Assembly: GCF_947495255.1 (NCBI RefSeq)
Contig: NZ_CANLYI010000007.1
Span: 124,001-188,000, forward strand
Source: an uncultured Winogradskyella sp.
GTDB lineage: Bacteria; Bacteroidota; Bacteroidia; Flavobacteriales; Flavobacteriaceae
Direction of reading: 5' to 3'
DNA: 64,000 nt
The position numbers were made by a program, and so were the translations under genes. Below are positions 34,785-42,311 of the stretch, one piece after another (the stretch's first letter is position 1; every line of letters begins with the position of its first letter). The notes under the pieces are model-generated. The model ran no database searches. It saw only the letters and a list, made by a program, of their open reading frames with translations, and was not told the origin of the DNA.

Positions 34785-36536
34785 CTATGTCTTTGCAGGA
34801 TTTGAATAGTTGTTGTGTGCTTCTCTGTATATTAAACCTGCATCAACAAATTTGGTAATATAGCCTTCTGCGGTTTTGTGTGGGATGCTTTGTTTTGTGG
34901 CTAAATCTAAATACTCTTGTCTGCTAAATTGCTTTGGCAAACTTTCTAAAAAGCGTTCTTTTCTATTTAAGCGTTTTGTTGCTTTTTGCTCTATTGGTAA
35001 ATCATTAAATACTTTACTACTGTGTTTTACTAAAATTGAAATTATGGTTAGTGCATTTTCAAAATCTATATCCTCACATTCTTTAGTTGCGTTTACATCA
35101 CCATCCTCCATAATTCGGAATGCTGTGAATAGCATCATTATCCTAAACGCAATTAAGCCTAATCGCCTTATTGTTGCGATGTACTCTTCGGGTTGTAGGT
35201 TGATGTATTTGGTCTGTAAGGATTCAAAGAACGTATTGAATTGCTGTTGTTGGGTTGTGGTTAATCGTATTTCAATCTCTGGGTTGTTTTTTAGCGTTTT
35301 GTACAATTCTAAAAACTCACTACCTAATTGGTTATAGTAATCATCTAAACCTAACTTATTACTATTTTGAAATACATTTTTCCAAGTTGGTTTTATATTC
35401 ATATAGTAAAACATAAAGCGACTAAATAGCCCATTTTCTGCATTGGGTATTAAGGTTGCCACTTGTTTAGGTGTACCTGATAATACTGTTGACAAGCACG
35501 GTTTCTCAATATCTACATATTCTCTATCTGTTCTACGATAATAGCTTATGGTTTCGTGATGAAATGCTTTACGAAATCCATCGGAATAATTGCCATAATC
35601 ACTTTTAAAGGCTTGTGCTAATGTATCGCCTTCGGTTTCAAAAATTAAACCTCTGCCTTTATTATCAGAAATTAATTGATATACGCCTGTTACACTATTG
35701 TTAGCAGGAATGAACAGCATTCGCTCTGGCGGTTTACTCGGTTTTTCCAAGTTTTCATCTTTGCCTTTATTCATATTATAAGTAGCAGTTTCTGTTTGAA
35801 ATTGCTGCTTTAATACTTTGGCTTGTTCTCGTTTTAATTTATGAACAGGCTCTACCAAATTTTTAATTTGGTTAAGTCTTCCTTTACCTGCAGATGCAGG
35901 TGCGGTTACAAATAAATATAAGTTGCTGAATACTCTACGTTGGTCATAGATACCAAAGAGTTTAGGAAAACACGCACTAAATGCTGTTAATGCACCTAAC
36001 AATAAAATGTCCTTTTCTTCTTGTCCATTAGCAGGATTTACAACTTGTTGTAAAAACTGTGGCAAATTCTCATATACCGTTTCTGGTATTGTAGGCATTG
36101 ATTGGTTGGCTGTATCGACAACAGTTGCAACGTTTGTTGCAACTTCGTTGTTATACTGTTGTTTAGTCGGTTTGATACCTGACTGATGTGCATAGTGATA
36201 AAAGGTAGCAATTGTAATTCCGTGTCCTTTTGCGTTTGAGCATTTATCGAATTGTGCATCACACTCTTTAGCATCGTAACCTGCATAATTTTTACTCATA
36301 CGGTGGAAATAATCTCTACCTATTTCTCCATATTCTTCGGCTAAAGCAAAGCCTAAATCTCGCCAAGTGGCATAACTTCCTGTTATGTCTGTACCTGATT
36401 GCTCGATTGCTGAAATGTAGGATTCAATGTCGTTATCAGCAACTGCAACAACATTAGTTGTTGCGGTGTTGCTTTTTGGTTGAGGTTGCTCTTTAGGAAC
36501 TTCCAACCAATCTTTTGGGTTAAATATTTTAGTCAT
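34785..36536 (-). CDS. DUF3987 protein with N-terminal PriCT-like domain (plasmid/element primase-helicase type)
   Basis: The 583-residue protein begins with a short tail and a PriCT_2-like segment (about residues 35-120: WRDLGFALAEEYGEIGRDYFHRM, ATFYHYAHQSG). DUF3987 follows with VTAPASAGKGRLNQI as a Walker-A-like motif, ETEGDTLAQAF, and a LSGTPKQVATLIPNAENGLFSRF block. The family, with the VirE-N protein encoded just upstream, is a standard pair in Bacteroidota mobile elements and is thought to act in replication or mobilisation. Its start overlaps the previous gene by 4 bases. In related elements mobilisation genes often follow it, but here the Argonaute operon does. Confidence 0.85.
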   Translation of the reverse strand: MTKIFNPKDWLEVPKEQPQPKSNTATTNVVAVADNDIESYISAIEQSGTDITGSYATWRDLGFALAEEYGEIGRDYFHRMSKNYAGYDAKECDAQFDKCSNAKGHGITIATFYHYAHQSGIKPTKQQYNNEVATNVATVVDTANQSMPTIPETVYENLPQFLQQVVNPANGQEEKDILLLGALTAFSACFPKLFGIYDQRRVFSNLYLFVTAPASAGKGRLNQIKNLVEPVHKLKREQAKVLKQQFQTETATYNMNKGKDENLEKPSKPPERMLFIPANNSVTGVYQLISDNKGRGLIFETEGDTLAQAFKSDYGNYSDGFRKAFHHETISYYRRTDREYVDIEKPCLSTVLSGTPKQVATLIPNAENGLFSRFMFYYMNIKPTWKNVFQNSNKLGLDDYYNQLGSEFLELYKTLKNNPEIEIRLTTTQQQQFNTFFESLQTKYINLQPEEYIATIRRLGLIAFRIMMLFTAFRIMEDGDVNATKECEDIDFENALTIISILVKHSSKVFNDLPIEQKATKRLNRKERFLESLPKQFSRQEYLDLATKQSIPHKTAEGYITKFVDAGLIYREAHNNYSNPAKT

Positions 36537-37441
36537 AATGCTTGATGTCTTTTATGTAGAAAGGCTGTTGGGTCGTATGGTAAAAAACACGCTCTGGAAA
36601 CGTCTTTACCTGACTGGTCAACCTCAATGTTATAATTGTGTTTAATGTAATTTGCAACTGCTGTGAAATATTCTGAATGTGTTACTTCTGAAATATCTAT
36701 TCTAATAATCCATTTTAAACCATCACCAGATGGTGATATGAATAGCATTTCGGTTTCAAAATATTCATCATTTAAGAGCTGTGTTCTTAACTCTTGTAGA
36801 TTCTCTAAATGGTCAAAATCAATGGTTAATAAATTAGAATGCTTTATCAAGTTGTTATCGCTTCGTTTTTCAAATGTTCCTGAAAGTGTTACGTAATCAA
36901 AGCGATTCGCTTTGAATTTACGTGCTTCTTTTACATTGGTAATTGCTCTTAATTCTTCAGTAATGCTTTTGTATTTATCACTTGTGATTAATGCAAACAC
37001 TTGATGCAATCGCAAGGTTTCCGAGGGAAACACATTGCGAACAGGCGCTTTAAAAAAGCTACAGTTGGCATACCAGGTATCGTCTGGTTCATTCAACCAT
37101 TCCAATTCGTCTTTTTCCTTGACTTCTAAATTTAGATGTAACTCTTGATTTATCTTCCGGTACAAATCTTCTTCATCGGTTATTCTAAAATGGTATTGTG
37201 CAAAATCAAATACATCACCTTTAAAGGCTTCTAATTCTGTATCTCGATGTGTTGCTATTACACCATCAATATGAATCCGTAAGGTTTCTTTACCACCATT
37301 AAATGGATTGCGAGTTATCCCACAGTCCCTTCCTTTTACAGAAAGGACTGTTTGATTAGGATAATACTGTCTCAACACATAGGCATAGATTTTTAAACCA
37401 TAATGTGTTTTGTCTAAAATTGCTTCTCTACTTATTTCCAT
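36533..37441 (-). CDS. VirE N-terminal domain (BT4734/BF3469-type) protein
   Basis: The preferred start is ATG 37441 (MEISREAILDKTHYG), giving 302 residues. The longer form overlaps more of the upstream gene. The N-terminal half has a CHC2/zinc-finger-like context (SVKGRDCGITRNPFNGG, DVFDFAQYHF). The C-terminal half carries the VirE-N region with FDYVTLSGTFEKR, LLTIDFDHLEN and ISPSGDGLKWIIRID, an archaeo-eukaryotic primase-like fold. The paired DUF3987 gene overlaps by 4 bases. A replication or priming role for the element is inferred from the family. Confidence 0.82.
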   Translation of the reverse strand: MEISREAILDKTHYGLKIYAYVLRQYYPNQTVLSVKGRDCGITRNPFNGGKETLRIHIDGVIATHRDTELEAFKGDVFDFAQYHFRITDEEDLYRKINQELHLNLEVKEKDELEWLNEPDDTWYANCSFFKAPVRNVFPSETLRLHQVFALITSDKYKSITEELRAITNVKEARKFKANRFDYVTLSGTFEKRSDNNLIKHSNLLTIDFDHLENLQELRTQLLNDEYFETEMLFISPSGDGLKWIIRIDISEVTHSEYFTAVANYIKHNYNIEVDQSGKDVSRACFLPYDPTAFLHKRHQAL

Positions 37442-37724
37442 CTCGCTTGAAATTATGGTTGTAGTAGTTGTCTTGAAGCAACTGCTCAATGTCAGCAACT
37501 CTATAGTAAAATTTACCTTTTACTTTGCTGTAAGGCAAAGTGCCATTGGTTCTTAAAGTTTGTAGTGTTCGCTTACTTATATGTAAGGTCTGTAATACAT
37601 CTTGATTGTCTATCCACGTATCTTTTAATACTTCTGCTCTCGATTGTCGTAACAATTCGATACGTGCTTTAATGTCCTTTATTTCTTGCGAGAGCGTTAA
37701 GAGTAAATCGATTATTTCAGTCAT
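37428..37724 (-). CDS. Small helix-turn-helix DNA-binding protein (element regulator)
   Basis: The 98-residue protein has a coiled N-terminal helix and a MerR/excisionase-like HTH (WIDNQDVLQTLHISKRTLQTLRTNGTL, then YSKVKGKFYYRVADIEQLL). Proteins of this size next to VirE-N genes are typical of Bacteroidota elements and likely act in transcription or excision control. Its start overlaps the previous HTH gene by 4 bases and its stop overlaps the next gene by 14 bases. This indicates a tightly coupled operon from 38023 to 34785. Confidence 0.85.
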   Translation of the reverse strand: MTEIIDLLLTLSQEIKDIKARIELLRQSRAEVLKDTWIDNQDVLQTLHISKRTLQTLRTNGTLPYSKVKGKFYYRVADIEQLLQDNYYNHNFKRDGNK

Positions 37725-38023
37725 AACTTCACCGCTCCTTTCTTAATTAGGTAATCGGCAGCTTGCTGTTCGATTTCGTCTCTTGAGTCCATACGGTTAC
37801 GCAGTAACCAATGGTCTAACTCTTCTCGTTGGAAATAAATCTTTTTACCATTCGGTTTATAATGTGGAATGGTTCCCGTACTTGTAAGTTTATACAAGTG
37901 AGATTGTGATAATTCTAAATACTTGCAAGTTTCATTAAAGTTTAATACTTGCTTTTGCATTGTTTGTTGCTCTAATAAGAGTTTTTCAATGCGGTCTAAC
38001 TTTTCGATGATATTTGTGTCCAT
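37721..38023 (-). CDS. Small helix-turn-helix DNA-binding protein (element regulator)
   Basis: The 100-residue protein has an N-terminal coiled segment (LDRIEKLLLEQQ) and an excisionase-type HTH (FNETCKYLELSQSHLYKLTSTGTIPHYKPNGKKIYFQREELDHWL). It belongs to the same family as its downstream neighbour. It is the first gene of the replication/priming operon. An 18-base palindrome (38050-38067) lies 27 bases upstream of its ATG and could be its operator. Confidence 0.85.
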   Translation of the reverse strand: MDTNIIEKLDRIEKLLLEQQTMQKQVLNFNETCKYLELSQSHLYKLTSTGTIPHYKPNGKKIYFQREELDHWLLRNRMDSRDEIEQQAADYLIKKGAVKL

Positions 38024-38049
38024 CGTTTATTTTGTTTTAAATAAATGAG

Positions 38050-38067
38050 GACATCTGGCCAAATGTC
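38050..38067. promoter_or_regulatory. 18-base near-perfect palindrome upstream of the HTH operon
   Basis: GACATCTGGCCAAATGTC pairs with itself except for one base pair (position 6 against 13). It stands in the 156-base gap between the two operons, 27 bases upstream of the HTH gene at 38023. It is a candidate operator. Confidence 0.5.
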
Positions 38068-38179
38068 ATTCTTGGTTTTCAAGAACAGGACAAAGGTTGA
38101 AAATTGGCTTCCCGATTTTAGTAAGAGTGTAAAACAAGGGTAAGACAACAGTAAGATTTCTTACTATTCTTACTGTTTT

Positions 38180-39127
38180 TTATTGCAGTTGTTGGATGAT
38201 TTTATCTATTTCTTCCTTTTCTTTAGGATTATGAACTTTGTTTTTGTGAAGATTATTCGCCTTTAGTGGTGTATCTGTTTTAGTAACAAATTTTTCAGAA
38301 CGTTCTATTGATGTAGGATTAAAACCATTAAAAAATGGCTTTAGTTTCGTTACAAGGTAACTAAATTGTGTGGTCTCGCATTGAAGATAAATTTGCGATT
38401 CTGTATTGGTAAAATCTTTTGCTAATAAGAGTTCGTGCAACTGTTCAACAGTTGTACGGTTATCTAACAAATCTATTTTTAGATTTATTTGTTTGAGCAC
38501 AGTTAGCAAAGTTGAAGTGTCGTTGCTTTTATATCCAAAAGAGGTCTTTGGTTTTGCTTTAGATATTGATGTTTTTTTGGTAGCAACTTTTTTAGTAGTG
38601 CTCTTTTCTATTAGGCTAATATCAAAAGTTTCATCATTAAAGTATTTTTCTCCAATTTCAGCAATTGAGAATTTTGTGTTTACGGAAAACTGACCGTATT
38701 GCTCTTGTAGTTCAGCATACAACCTTATTACAGATACTTTTAAGTAGTTTATGATATAATTGTCATCATTGTTGAAATCTGCTGTTATTCCTCTTTTATT
38801 GATATAAGTTGAAATGTCATTTAAGTACTTATCAAATTTATTAAGTAGAATGGTATAGGTGTATTTATTTTCTGGTGTAGTTGCATTTTTAGGAAATTCC
38901 TTCGCAAATGATGCTACTGTATTTTCTGTTTCATTAAATATTAGCTTTTGATAGTATTCTTTTTTCGCATTTAAAGGCTTTTTAAAGTTTACTTTAAAAA
39001 CTGCATTATTGGCTTTTGGATTCAATTTAAAATCAGACAGTAGGTATTTAAAATCCTTTTCCTGTCTATTATCTCTATGTAAGCCATTGGTTATAGAAAC
39101 CAAACTTGAAAATATACTTCCTTTCAT
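38180..39127 (-). CDS. Hypothetical protein encoded next to the integrase
   Basis: The 315-residue protein was not recognised. It begins MKGSIFSSLVSITNGLHRDNRQ and has an alpha-helical N-terminal half (DKYLNDISTYINK, YLKVSVIRLYAELQEQYGQF). A basic Lys/Thr/Ser linker (TTKKVATKKTSISKAKPK) and a helical C-terminal part (TTVEQLHELLLAKDF, FSYLVTKLKPFFNGF) with a charged tail follow. There is no signal peptide or membrane helix. Its ATG overlaps the integrase stop by one base (TAATG), so it is translated together with the integrase and probably belongs to the integration module. Similar genes follow integrases in other Bacteroidota elements, but the function is unknown. Confidence 0.7.
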   Translation of the reverse strand: MKGSIFSSLVSITNGLHRDNRQEKDFKYLLSDFKLNPKANNAVFKVNFKKPLNAKKEYYQKLIFNETENTVASFAKEFPKNATTPENKYTYTILLNKFDKYLNDISTYINKRGITADFNNDDNYIINYLKVSVIRLYAELQEQYGQFSVNTKFSIAEIGEKYFNDETFDISLIEKSTTKKVATKKTSISKAKPKTSFGYKSNDTSTLLTVLKQINLKIDLLDNRTTVEQLHELLLAKDFTNTESQIYLQCETTQFSYLVTKLKPFFNGFNPTSIERSEKFVTKTDTPLKANNLHKNKVHNPKEKEEIDKIIQQLQ

Positions 39128-40221
39128 TATAAATCCAGTTGAATACGGTTAGCAGCTTCTTTCTTTTTATCGTCAATTACTTTGGCATATATCTGTGTAG
39201 TGCGTAACTCTTTATGACCTAATAATTTTGATACAGTATATATGTCTGTACCCAAAGTTAATTGTAAGGTAGCGTAGGTATGACGCGCACAATGAAACGT
39301 AATAGTTTTAGTAATACCTGCCTTCATCATCCATTGTTGTAATTTTAAATTAGACCAGGCACTATAATGTAAGCCATCAAATACTTTATCGTCTGGATTA
39401 CCTTTTTCTCCTAATAGATTTCTTGCTTGGTCTGATATTGGTAAGGTTTCAACTCCTTTAGTTTTCTTTTGCCTAAATCGGATATAATATCCCATTTCTT
39501 TTGAGTGCTGGATTTCTGACCATATTAGTTTTTCAATATCTGACCAACGTAATCCGGTTAAAGCTGAAAAAATAAAAGCATTCTTTAAAATAGGCAGTTC
39601 ACATTCTGTATTAACTGCCTTTTGTAATTCATCAAGCGTTAAAAATTCTCGTTGAGGTTCACCTTGTTTAAAATACTCTACACCATTTGCAGGATTTACT
39701 TTTAATATGCCATCCTTGACCGCTTGTTTTAATGCAGCTGAAAATTTACCGTAATACGAATATTTAGAATTTTGAGACAGTTGCTTACCTGCTCTACCTA
39801 TTGCATCTTTATCTAAATACTCTTTGAAACGTTCAACAAACGATTTGTCTATATCTTGAAAACTAACATCTGTTGGACAAAACTTTTTTAAATGTTTTAG
39901 CATACTATTCCAATTCCCATAATTGCCAGAGCTTGTATTCTTCTTTTCTGCTAAAGCTGTGATGTAAGTAATAAAACTGCCTTTTAGCTTTTCAATATCT
40001 TGAAAGCCATAAATACCGTTTTGAATTTCAATCTGTCTTTGAGCACAAATAGTTTCAGCCAATTGCTTGGTTTTCTTGTTGACCTCTCTTTCCGTTTTGG
40101 TTTTAGGATTTGGTGTAAGGTATAAACGCAAGTATTCAGTTTTACGTTTGCCTTTATGATAGTAATCTAAATACAGGCTAATCTTATTATTCTTTTTGCG
40201 TTGTCTTAATGTTACTTTCAT
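39127..40221 (-). CDS. int: Tyrosine recombinase/integrase of the element
   Basis: The 364-residue protein has an N-terminal arm-binding region (KVTLRQRKKNNKISLYLDYYHKGKRK), a SAM-like core-binding domain, and the catalytic domain. The catalytic residues are visible: Arg in TGLRWSDIEK, His-x2-Arg in FHCARHTYA, His in LLGHKELRTTQ, and Tyr in IYAKV. It catalyses integration and excision between attachment sites; the site here is the mnmE 3' end, 600 bases away. It is co-transcribed with a 315-residue protein downstream, and an excisionase-like gene lies upstream. Confidence 0.92.
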   Translation of the reverse strand: MKVTLRQRKKNNKISLYLDYYHKGKRKTEYLRLYLTPNPKTKTEREVNKKTKQLAETICAQRQIEIQNGIYGFQDIEKLKGSFITYITALAEKKNTSSGNYGNWNSMLKHLKKFCPTDVSFQDIDKSFVERFKEYLDKDAIGRAGKQLSQNSKYSYYGKFSAALKQAVKDGILKVNPANGVEYFKQGEPQREFLTLDELQKAVNTECELPILKNAFIFSALTGLRWSDIEKLIWSEIQHSKEMGYYIRFRQKKTKGVETLPISDQARNLLGEKGNPDDKVFDGLHYSAWSNLKLQQWMMKAGITKTITFHCARHTYATLQLTLGTDIYTVSKLLGHKELRTTQIYAKVIDDKKKEAANRIQLDL

Positions 40222-40228
40222 AATGGAA

Positions 40229-40594
40229 TTAATTAAAGAGGTTTTCTATTTGCCATCTGGCCACAATACGCTTTCTACCAAAAGGAACTGCTTTTAAACG
40301 TCCTTGTTGTATCATTCTTTGAATGGTCCATCTACTCACGCCAATAAGTTGTGAGGCTTCTGTAACACTTAAAAAATCTTTGTTATTTACAGCATTAGAA
40401 TTGTGAACCTCAACAATTTCTTTTTGTTGTTGTATATCTTCAGTAAGAGTAGCTTGAATTTTTTCTTTGCGCTTGCGTGCTTTATAGGCTCTTTTTGCAC
40501 AAGTATCACCACAGTATTTAGTAACTGTTGTACGTGCTGTAAAAGCATTACCGCAATGCTTACAAGTTTTAGGAATGAATAAATTACTGCTCAT
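40229..40594 (-). CDS. Zinc-ribbon and excisionase-like HTH regulator
   Basis: The preferred start is ATG 40594 (MSSNLFIPKTCKHCG), giving 121 residues. Earlier starts run back through a phased repeat array. The N-terminus has a zinc-ribbon motif (CKHCGNAF ... YCGDTC), followed by a basic helix. A MerR/Xis-type HTH ends the protein (LSVTEASQLIGVSRWTIQRMIQQGRLKAVPFGRKRIVARW). It lies between the integrase and the right attachment site, 7 bases before the integrase gene, and is a natural candidate for a directionality factor. Function is inferred from position and fold. Confidence 0.75.
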   Translation of the reverse strand: MSSNLFIPKTCKHCGNAFTARTTVTKYCGDTCAKRAYKARKRKEKIQATLTEDIQQQKEIVEVHNSNAVNNKDFLSVTEASQLIGVSRWTIQRMIQQGRLKAVPFGRKRIVARWQIENLFN

Positions 40595-40597
40595 AAA

Positions 40598-40643
40598 TGG
40601 TGCTTTATGTAGCGTAATGGTGCAACGTGGTGCGTTATGGTGC
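40598..40643 (+). repeat. Ten-base phased TGGTGC repeats before the excisionase-like gene
   Basis: TGGTGC occurs at 40598, 40618, 40628 and 40638, and a weaker TGTAGC at 40608, so five decamers follow one another exactly 10 bases apart. They lie directly upstream of the preferred start (40594). Head-to-tail repeats of this pitch suit cooperative binding of a MerR/Xis-type protein on one face of DNA. Confidence 0.6.
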
Positions 40644-40665
40644 ATCATTTCGCCAGTATCTTCGC

Positions 40666-40798
40666 CAACAGATTTGGGCAACAAATCCGTATTTTAGGCA
40701 ACAGATACACAACAAATTTAATCAAAAAAGAGTAAATAAGCAACAAATAAAAGAAGATAAATTACTATAAAGTCAATAATAACAAGGGATTAACAAAT
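40666..40798 (+). repeat. Right-end array of GCAACAAAT-type repeats (candidate integrase arm sites)
   Basis: Exact GCAACAAAT occurs at 40678-40686 and 40740-40748. The 8/9 matches are GCAACAGAT (40698-40706) and ACAACAAAT (40709-40717). Weaker copies lie at 40666-40674 and 40790-40798. The spacings 20, 11 and 31 are near whole helical turns. The same unit marks the left end (7087-7159). The array spans the space between the excisionase-like gene and mnmE. Confidence 0.6.
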
Positions 40799-40811
40799 AA
40801 AAGAAAGTAAG

Positions 40812-40828
40812 TTACTTCCCGATACAAA
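40812..40828. repeat. Right attachment site within the last codons of mnmE
   Basis: The last codons and stop of mnmE share CCGATACAA with the left end at 7037-7045. Integration here leaves the MnmE C-terminus F-C-I-G-K unchanged in protein while altering the codons after the core, as expected if the element supplies a replacement gene end. Confidence 0.68.
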
Positions 40829-42197
40829 AGTTAGCAAATATATTACCTAACAAATCATCATTGGTAATTTCACCTGTTATTTCTCCAAAATGATACAAGG
40901 CTTGTCTAATATCTATTGCTAACAAATCTCCTGAAAGCTCTGTTTCTAAACCATGTTGCACTTTCTGTATTTCTTCAAAAGCTTTTAATAACGCATCATA
41001 ATGACGAGAATTAGTCACTATAGTTTCGTTATTTCTCAATGCCCCTGTATTTATTAAATTAAGAAGTGAATTGGTTAATTGCTCTACACCAAAACCCGTT
41101 TTTGCCGATAATAATTTAATCTCAGGAATTTCAGTTTGCATTTTAGCCAATTCAGTATCCTCTAATTTATCTATTTTATTAGCTATAACTAGTAACGGTT
41201 TTTGGGGATATTTATTCTTTATTTTTTCAATTTCAACTTTAAAGTCTTCACTATGAATTTTAAATTGTAAAGCATCAAATAGAAAAATCACCACTTGTGC
41301 TTGCTCTATTTTTTCAAAGGTCTTTTTAATGCCTATGCTTTCTACAATATCTTCAGTTTCCCTAATTCCAGCTGTATCAATAAATCTAAAACCAATACCT
41401 CCTATTGAAATTTCGTCTTCAATGGTATCTCTTGTCGTTCCTGCAATTTCAGATACAATTGCACGATCTTCATTTAATAAAGCATTAAGCAATGTAGATT
41501 TCCCAACATTTGGTTCTCCTACAATAGCTACAGGAATTCCGTTTTTTATCACATTACCAACAGCAAAAGAATCAATTAAACGTTTTAAGACAAAAGTGAT
41601 ACGCTCTACAAGAGCTTTAAACTGAGATCTATCTGCAAACTCTACGTCTTCTTCTGCGAAGTCTAATTCGAGCTCAATTAACGAAGCAAAATTTAAAAGT
41701 TCTTCACGAAGCTTAGCTATCTCAGAAGAGAATCCACCACGCATTTGTTGCATCGCTATTTGGTGTGATGCTTCATTATCACTAGAAATTAAATCGGCCA
41801 CAGCTTCTGCCTGACTTAAATCTAATTTCCCATTTAAAAATGCACGTAACGTAAATTCACCAGCAGTTGCCATTCTGCAACCGTTTCTTAAAAAGAGTTG
41901 AATGATTTCTTGTTGTATATAAGATGACCCATGGCAAGATATTTCCACAACATTTTCGCCTGTATAAGAATTTGGATCTTTAAAAATAGATAACAAAACC
42001 TCATCTACAGTTCGTTTAGCATCAACAATATGACCTAAATGAATGGTATGCGTAGCTTGCTTGTTTAAGTCCTTGTTTGAAACAGACTTAAAACATTTTG
42101 AAGCAATAGTGATAGCCTCTTTACCTGACAAGCGTATAACAGCAATAGCACCACTGCCAGATGGTGTTGCTAAAGCTACAATAGTATCGTTATGCAT
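40812..42197 (-). CDS. mnmE: tRNA modification GTPase MnmE
   Basis: This is a complete 461-residue MnmE. The N-terminal formyl-binding domain begins DTIVALATPSGSGAIAVIRLSG. The G domain has GEPNVGKSTLLNALL (Walker A), DTAG and NKID. The C-terminus carries the invariant FCIGK with its catalytic cysteine. With MnmG it makes the 5-carboxymethylaminomethyl modification of wobble uridine in tRNAs. The 3' end is the element's integration site, and the last codons appear to be supplied by the element without loss of protein sequence. All domains are intact, so the enzyme should still work. Confidence 0.95.
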   Translation of the reverse strand: MHNDTIVALATPSGSGAIAVIRLSGKEAITIASKCFKSVSNKDLNKQATHTIHLGHIVDAKRTVDEVLLSIFKDPNSYTGENVVEISCHGSSYIQQEIIQLFLRNGCRMATAGEFTLRAFLNGKLDLSQAEAVADLISSDNEASHQIAMQQMRGGFSSEIAKLREELLNFASLIELELDFAEEDVEFADRSQFKALVERITFVLKRLIDSFAVGNVIKNGIPVAIVGEPNVGKSTLLNALLNEDRAIVSEIAGTTRDTIEDEISIGGIGFRFIDTAGIRETEDIVESIGIKKTFEKIEQAQVVIFLFDALQFKIHSEDFKVEIEKIKNKYPQKPLLVIANKIDKLEDTELAKMQTEIPEIKLLSAKTGFGVEQLTNSLLNLINTGALRNNETIVTNSRHYDALLKAFEEIQKVQHGLETELSGDLLAIDIRQALYHFGEITGEITNDDLLGNIFANFCIGK

Positions 42198-42311
42198 TTT
42201 ACAATTCTTTGTTGCAAAAGTATTGTAAAATATATGATTGCCAAGTGGTAAATGCTTCCTATTTTAAGATTTTACGAGCTTATTAAAACAGGAAGCATTG
42301 AAAAACAAAAA

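Larger units (their letters stand above)
7037..40828. mobile_element. 33.8 kb genomic island integrated at the 3' end of mnmE, carrying metal resistance and an Argonaute/HEPN operon
   Basis: The boundaries are inferred. The mnmE 3' end (right, 40812-40828) and a short ectopic copy (left, 7034-7045) share CCGATACAA and both encode C-I-G-K-stop on the minus strand. A tyrosine integrase and an excisionase-like gene lie just inside the right end. Both ends carry the 15-base direct repeat ATTTGGGCAACAAAT and further GCAACAAAT-like repeats. The content (integrase, small HTH genes, VirE-N and DUF3987 proteins, metal cargo, DUF6266) fits Bacteroidota integrative elements. Relaxase, coupling ATPase and tra genes are absent, so it is either mobilised in trans, integrase-only, or a decayed element. 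Integration at mnmE (thdF) 3' ends is known for Salmonella genomic island 1. Confidence 0.75.

Noticed and set aside
40229..40684. Longer version of the excisionase-like protein starting at 40684
   Set aside because: The extra 30 residues are translated from a 10-base phased repeat array and have no typical protein pattern. The ATG at 40594 precedes the zinc-ribbon cleanly.
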